34,207 nucleotides of DNA, from positions 652,144-686,350 of the forward strand of contig NZ_LMSE01000004.1 in the NCBI RefSeq assembly GCF_001428065.1, read 5' to 3'. Positions 30,796-34,207 of the stretch are shown piece after piece. Numbering within the stretch: the stretch's first letter is position 1; every line of letters starts with the position of its first letter. The notes under the pieces are model-generated. The model was given only the letters and a program-made list of their open reading frames with translations. It was not told where the DNA came from and did no database searches. The position numbers and the translations under genes were made by a program. The stretch is from Nostocoides sp. Soil756. GTDB lineage: Bacteria > Actinomycetota > Actinomycetes > Actinomycetales > Dermatophilaceae.

Positions 30796-32382
30796 GTGAC
30801 CAAGCCCGTCGTACTCATCGCCGAAGAGCTCTCGCCCGCGACCGTCGACGCCCTCGGGCCCGACTTCGAGGTCCGTCACACCGACGGCGCCGACCGCTCC
30901 CGGCTCCTGCCGGCCCTCGACGGCGTGGACGCCGTCCTCATCCGCTCCGCCACGCAGATGGACGCCGAGGCGATCGCCGCCGCCAAGGGCCTGAAGGTCA
31001 TCGCCCGCGCCGGTGTCGGCCTCGACAACGTCGACGTCGACGCCGCCACCCAGGCCGGCGTCATGGTCGTGAACGCCCCGACCTCCAACATCACCTCCGC
31101 CGCCGAGCTCGCCATCGGCCTGCTCCTGGCGTGCGCGCGCAACATCGCCCCCGCCAACGAGGTGCTCAAGGGCGGGAAGTGGGCCCGCAGCAAGTACGGC
31201 GGCGTCGAGCTGCTCGAGAAGAAGGTCGGCATCGTCGGCTTCGGCCGCATCGGCCAGCTGGTCGCCGAGCGGCTGAAGGGCTTCGGCGTCGAGATCCTCG
31301 CCTACGACCCCTACGTCTCGGTGCAGCGCGCCGGCCAGCTCGGCGCCCGCCTCGTCACCCTCGACGAGCTGCTGGCCGAGAGCGACTTCATCACCATCCA
31401 TCTGCCGAAGACGCCCGAGACGATGGGGCTCATCGGCAAGGAGGCGCTGAGCAAGGTCAAGCCGAGCGTGCGCATCATCAACGCCGCCCGCGGTGGCGTC
31501 CTCGACGAGGAGGCCCTGGCTGCCGCCATCGCCGAGGGGCGCGTGGCCGGCGCGGGCCTCGACGTGTACGCCAAGGAGCCGTGCACCGACAGCCCGCTGT
31601 TCGCCTTCGAGTCGGTCGTCGTGACCCCGCACCTGGGCGCGTCCACCGAGGAGGCGCAGGAGAAGGCCGGGGTCGCGGTCGCCAAGTCGGTGCGGCTGGC
31701 GCTCGGCGGCGACCTCGTCCCCGATGCGGTCAACGTCTCCGGCGGCGCGGTGGCCGAGGAGGTACGCCCCGGCATCGACCTGGTCGAGAAGCTGGGCCGC
31801 GTCTTCACCGCCATCGCCGGCTCGGTGCCGGTCCAGCTCGACATCGAGGTGCGGGGCGAGATCACCGCGCACGACGTGTCGGTGTGGGAGCTCGCGGCGC
31901 TCAAGGGCGTCTTCACCGACGTCACCGAGGACCCGGTCACCTACGTCAACGCGCCGCTGCTGGCCAAGGAGCGCGGCTGCGAGTCGCGCCTGGTCACCGA
32001 CGCGACCAGCGACGAGTACCGCAACGTCACCACGCTGCGCGGGACGCTGGCCGACGGCACCGTGGTGTCGGTGTCCGGCACCCTCACGGGTCCGAAGATG
32101 GTCCAGAAGGTCATCGAGGTCAACGGCTTCGACCTCGAGGTCCCGCTGAGCCGGCACATGGCGTTCTTCTCCTACGTCGACCGCCCGGGCGTCATCGGCG
32201 CCCTCGGCCGTCTCCTCGGCGACGCCGACGTCAACATCGCCTCGATGCAGGTGTCGCGCCAGGACGAGGGGGGCACCGCCCTGGTCGCCCTCACCGTCGA
32301 CAGCGCCATCCCCGAGGACGTCGTCAGCGCCATCGGTGCCGAGATCGGCGCCGACACGGTCAAGGTCGTCGCCCTCGGCTGA
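30796..32382 (+). CDS. serA: D-3-phosphoglycerate dehydrogenase, long (ASB + ACT) type
   Basis: A 528-residue enzyme, the length of M. tuberculosis SerA, catalysing the first step of serine synthesis. Substrate domain about 1-100; NAD-binding motif VGFGRIGQ in the Rossmann domain. Catalytic residues are visible in INAARGGVL (Arg), DVYAKEP (Glu) and TPHLGAST (His). The intervening domain (about 320-450) carries DIEVRGEI, and the C-terminal ACT domain (YVDRPGVIGALGRLLGDADVNI) binds serine for feedback inhibition. GTG 30796 gives MTKPVVLIAEELSP, the usual N terminus. It is separated from ilvC and from the next unit by strong hairpins, so it is probably transcribed alone. Confidence 0.96.
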   Translation: MTKPVVLIAEELSPATVDALGPDFEVRHTDGADRSRLLPALDGVDAVLIRSATQMDAEAIAAAKGLKVIARAGVGLDNVDVDAATQAGVMVVNAPTSNITSAAELAIGLLLACARNIAPANEVLKGGKWARSKYGGVELLEKKVGIVGFGRIGQLVAERLKGFGVEILAYDPYVSVQRAGQLGARLVTLDELLAESDFITIHLPKTPETMGLIGKEALSKVKPSVRIINAARGGVLDEEALAAAIAEGRVAGAGLDVYAKEPCTDSPLFAFESVVVTPHLGASTEEAQEKAGVAVAKSVRLALGGDLVPDAVNVSGGAVAEEVRPGIDLVEKLGRVFTAIAGSVPVQLDIEVRGEITAHDVSVWELAALKGVFTDVTEDPVTYVNAPLLAKERGCESRLVTDATSDEYRNVTTLRGTLADGTVVSVSGTLTGPKMVQKVIEVNGFDLEVPLSRHMAFFSYVDRPGVIGALGRLLGDADVNIASMQVSRQDEGGTALVALTVDSAIPEDVVSAIGAEIGADTVKVVALG

Positions 32383-32402
32383 GCGCCCGCCACCGTCTCG
32401 CG

Positions 32403-32434
32403 CGGCGGGCCGCCCCCTCGAGGGTGGCCCGCCG
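32403..32434 (+). terminator. Hairpin terminator after serA
   Basis: CGGCGGGCC (32403-32411) pairs with GGCCCGCCG (32426-32434), with an inner CCC/GGG stem closing a TCGA loop. There is no T tract. It starts 20 bp after the serA stop. Confidence 0.85.
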
Positions 32435-32573
32435 TCGGTGTGTCCGGGGGTGCGGCCGAGGGGCTCGCCCGCGGATCGGGTGGAGATCGATGCGGCCGGC
32501 GACGGATCCGGTCGAGGAACCCGTCCTGTGACGCCGATCACGACGTCCAGCGGGTCCACATGATGGATGCCGG

Positions 32574-32609
32574 GTGACGGATACGAGGACGTCCTACTAC
32601 CGTCGAAGG
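32574..32609 (+). promoter_or_regulatory. Promoter of the serA-leuB intergenic leader
   Basis: GTGACG (32574-32579) and TACCGT (32598-32603) are spaced by 18 bp; 6 nt later stands the ATG of the leader peptide (32610). A perfect 10-bp palindrome AGGACGTCCT (32586-32595) occupies the spacer and could bind a regulator. The spacing to the ATG equals that of the ilvB leader. Confidence 0.55.
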
Positions 32610-32657
32610 ATGACGCGGCGGGTACTCCTCATTCCCGGCCGCGACGGGGTCAGGTAG
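32610..32657 (+). CDS. Branched-chain leader peptide (MTRRVLLIPGRDGVR)
   Basis: Fifteen codons from ATG to TAG with the run GTA-CTC-CTC-ATT, i.e. Val-Leu-Leu-Ile: all three branched-chain amino acids in four consecutive codons. GTA and ATT are rare in this genome. The codons after the run form the first arm of the attenuator. There is no ribosome-binding site, and the ATG lies 6 nt after a -10 box, suggesting leaderless translation. Confidence 0.7.
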   Translation: MTRRVLLIPGRDGVR

Positions 32658-32707
32658 CCGGCATCCCCGTCGCGGAGACCCCCGCGACCCCGCCGGCTCC
32701 TCGCGGG
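32639..32707 (+). promoter_or_regulatory. Attenuator with mutually exclusive 1:2, 2:3 and 3:4 stems
   Basis: Segment 1 (32639-32649, CCGCGACGGGG) pairs with segment 2 (32665-32675) over 11 perfect bp. Segment 2 (GTCGCGG, 32669-32675) also pairs with segment 3 (CCGCGAC, 32682-32688) over 7 bp. Segment 3 (CCCGCGA, 32681-32687) pairs with segment 4 (TCGCGGG, 32701-32707) over 7 bp. Segment 1 lies in the leader-peptide codons just past the Val-Leu-Leu-Ile run, so a ribosome stalled there would cover it and favour 2:3. No T tract follows 3:4, so the stop could be T-less termination or something else. Confidence 0.65.
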
Positions 32708-32777
32708 TGCACTCACCGGCTCGAGGACCGACCCCCCCACCGAACGTCGCGGCCAGGCCGCGGGATGTGAGACCACG

Positions 32778-32873
32778 ATGAACGAGAACACCGGCTACGA
32801 CGAGGCCGCCCGCGCGCGCCAGGCCCTGCAGGAGTCGCTGGATCTGCGCGACCAGGGCCACTCCGACGACTGA
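32778..32873 (+). CDS. 31-residue acidic microprotein downstream of the attenuator
   Basis: The ORF begins MNENTGYDEAARARQALQ and ends DLRDQGHSDD. Of its codons all but one (a GAT) have G or C in the third position apart from the stop, matching the bias of neighbouring genes. It has about eight acidic against three basic residues and a probable central amphipathic helix (residues 7-25). No membrane segment, cysteine or known motif. A 6-bp hairpin (32748-32762) and a weak purine stretch (GATGTGAGA) precede the ATG. It lies 70 bp after the attenuator and 65 bp before a terminator-like hairpin, so it may be the only protein made from that short transcript. I do not recognise it; a second leader ORF for leuB is an alternative. 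Confidence 0.55.
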   Translation: MNENTGYDEAARARQALQESLDLRDQGHSDD

Positions 32874-32938
32874 GACGGCCCCGACCATGCCTCCCGGGCG
32901 GGGGCGACCGGTCGGCTGCTTCCCGAAGGACGCCCCTT

Positions 32939-32968
32939 GCGGCCCGGACCACGCGAGGTCCGGGCCGC
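32939..32968 (+). terminator. Perfect 11-bp hairpin between the microprotein and leuB
   Basis: GCGGCCCGGAC (32939-32949) pairs with GTCCGGGCCGC (32958-32968) around an 8-nt loop, without a T tract. It probably closes the attenuator/microprotein transcript before leuB. Confidence 0.75.
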
Positions 32969-33064
32969 TGCGGTGTCCCCGCTCGGCACAGGGTCAAGGG
33001 GCGGGTGGATCTGCGGGTCGGGTCCGGACTCCGGACATGCCGTTCCGGTGGACGAGACGCGACC

Positions 33065-33077
33065 TACCCTGGCACGC
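33065..33077 (+). promoter_or_regulatory. Leaderless-type -10 box of leuB
   Basis: TACCCT at 33065-33070 ends 7 nt before ATG 33078. TTCCGG at 33043-33048 stands 16 bp upstream as a weak -35 candidate. There is no ribosome-binding site before the ATG. Confidence 0.55.
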
Positions 33078-34148
33078 ATGCCCAGCGCTGCGCCGACGCC
33101 CCTGACCTCGCTCGACATCGCCGTCATCGGCGGCGACGGCATCGGCCCCGAGGTCGTGGCGGAGGGGCTGAAGGTCCTCGAGGCCGTCACCGGCCCGGGG
33201 GGCACCCGGGTCACGACCACCGAGTACGACCTCGGCGCCCGCCGCTGGCATGCCACGGGCGAGACGCTGCCGCCGTCGGTGCTCGAGGAGGTCAAGGCCC
33301 ACGACGCCATCCTGCTCGGCGCCATCGGCGACCCCACCGTGCCGAGCGGCGTCCTCGAGCGCGGCGTCCTGCTGCCGCTGCGCTTCGCCCTCGAGCACTA
33401 CGTCAACCTGCGCCCCGCCAAGCTCTACCCGGGCGTCGAGAGCCCGCTGGCCGTCGATCGGGTGGCGCCGAACGGCATCGACTTCGTGGTCGTGCGCGAG
33501 GGGACCGAGGGGCCGTACACCGGCAACGGCGGCGCCCTGCGCGTCGGCACCCCGCACGAGATCGCGACCGAGGTCAGCGTCAACACCCGGTTCGGGGTCG
33601 AGCGCGTGGTCCGTGACGCGTTCGCCCGGGCCCAGGAGCGGCCCCGCCGGCACCTCACCCTGGTGCACAAGCACAACGTGCTCACCCACGCGGGGCACCT
33701 GTGGCGGCGCACGGTCGAGGAGGTCGGCGCCGAGTTCCCCGACGTCGAGACCGCCTACCAGCACGTCGACGCCGCGACCATCTTCCTGGCCACCGACCCG
33801 GGCCGTTTCGACGTCGTTGTCACCGACAACCTCTTCGGCGACATCATCACCGACATCGCCGCGGCCATCGCCGGCGGCATCGGGCTCGCCGCCAGCGGCA
33901 ACATCAACCCCGAGCGCCGGTTCCCGAGCATGTTCGAGCCGGTGCACGGCTCGGCGCCCGACATCGCGGGGCAGGGCGTGGCCGACCCGACCGCGACCAT
34001 CCTCTCGGTCTCGATGCTGCTGGCCCACCTCGGCCTCGCCGACGAGGCCGAGCGGGTCGAGCGTGCCGTGGCCGCCGACCTCGCCGAGCGGGGGAGCGCG
34101 CCGCGCAGCACGACCGCCGTCGGCGACGCCATCGCCACGCGCCTCTGA
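33078..34148 (+). CDS. leuB: 3-isopropylmalate dehydrogenase
   Basis: A 356-residue NAD-dependent beta-decarboxylating dehydrogenase of leucine synthesis. Motifs: [22 protein letters not shown] at the start, [22 protein letters not shown], the substrate region [20 protein letters not shown] in LVHKHNVL, the metal/active-site aspartates in [11 protein letters not shown], and [12 protein letters not shown] before the adenine-binding stretch [16 protein letters not shown] 33078 matches family N termini; the frame extends upstream to 32937 but through a hairpin and without coding bias. It is probably transcribed from its own leaderless promoter, with possible read-through from the attenuated transcript upstream. 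Confidence 0.94.
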   Translation: MPSAAPTPLTSLDIAVIGGDGIGPEVVAEGLKVLEAVTGPGGTRVTTTEYDLGARRWHATGETLPPSVLEEVKAHDAILLGAIGDPTVPSGVLERGVLLPLRFALEHYVNLRPAKLYPGVESPLAVDRVAPNGIDFVVVREGTEGPYTGNGGALRVGTPHEIATEVSVNTRFGVERVVRDAFARAQERPRRHLTLVHKHNVLTHAGHLWRRTVEEVGAEFPDVETAYQHVDAATIFLATDPGRFDVVVTDNLFGDIITDIAAAIAGGIGLAASGNINPERRFPSMFEPVHGSAPDIAGQGVADPTATILSVSMLLAHLGLADEAERVERAVAADLAERGSAPRSTTAVGDAIATRL

Positions 34149-34151
34149 TCC

Positions 34152-34207
34152 ACCCCCGCCCCGCCCCCGGCCCCGGCCCCCGCCCCCGCCCCCGCCCCCG
34201 CCCCGCC
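34152..34207. repeat. C-rich low-complexity tract with CCCCCG hexamer repeats
   Basis: From 4 bp after the leuB stop to the window edge the plus strand is nearly all C with single or paired G. It includes four perfect CCCCCG units (34177-34200). The minus strand therefore carries many G5 runs, able in principle to form a G-quadruplex. The tract may continue past the edge. Confidence 0.85.

Noticed and set aside
32435-32777. A metabolite riboswitch (for example of SAM or amino acid type) between serA and leuB
   Set aside because: No known aptamer core was recognised; the leader peptide and the 1:2/2:3/3:4 stems account for the structure.

Overview
The window is chromosomal DNA from a very GC-rich actinobacterium. 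Third codon positions are almost all G or C, GTG starts are frequent, stop/start overlaps of the ATGA or GTGA type are common, and many -10 boxes lie 6-7 nt from a start codon. The order metE-like / ligA / gatC-gatA-gatB is the actinobacterial order also known from Mycobacterium. Overall gene content suggests Micrococcales, perhaps the Intrasporangiaceae/Dermatophilaceae group; that placement is inference. No tRNA, rRNA, CRISPR array or intact insertion sequence was seen.

Layout. (1) 1-4124: the tail of a probable FMN-binding (PPOX-fold) protein, a MetE-like protein and an EamA transporter, converging on a minus-strand pair (acyl-CoA ligase plus a small membrane protein). (2) 4282-6555: ligA, closed by a perfect hairpin. 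(3) 6628-10625: an accessory stretch. It holds an EspC-like small protein coupled to a protein with a type VII secretion effector-like body, two tandem YbaB/EbfC-like proteins, two small membrane proteins and a TRIC/UPF0126 channel. (4) 10715-14109: gatC, gatA, gatB, making the GatCAB amidotransferase for Gln-tRNA and Asn-tRNA. (5) 14132-16175: a histidine phosphatase that has lost its RHG histidine, a DUF937 protein, an intact SixA-like phosphatase and a small membrane protein. (6) 16176-16577: a gene-free stretch holding a 177-nt nested palindrome. (7) 16578-20684: SDR and MarR genes divergent from MMPL and TspO genes, with an AT-rich operator between them. (8) 20752-34148: branched-chain amino acid genes ilvD, ilvE, ilvB, ilvN, ilvC and leuB, with serA, an ABC exporter and an RraA-like aldolase interspersed.

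How the genes work together. IlvB/IlvN, IlvC, IlvD and IlvE make valine and isoleucine, and LeuB belongs to the leucine branch. Control of this region is the most interesting part. Upstream of ilvB is a near-ideal promoter, an 11-codon V-L-V-L leader peptide and a U-tailed terminator. A second element lies between serA and leuB: a 15-codon leader with a Val-Leu-Leu-Ile run, followed by segments that can pair in mutually exclusive 1:2, 2:3 and 3:4 forms. The first gene downstream of that second attenuator is a 31-codon ORF with strong coding bias, and a terminator-like hairpin separates it from leuB. The two leading candidates for undescribed biology are this attenuator with its microprotein and the nested palindrome at 16290-16466.
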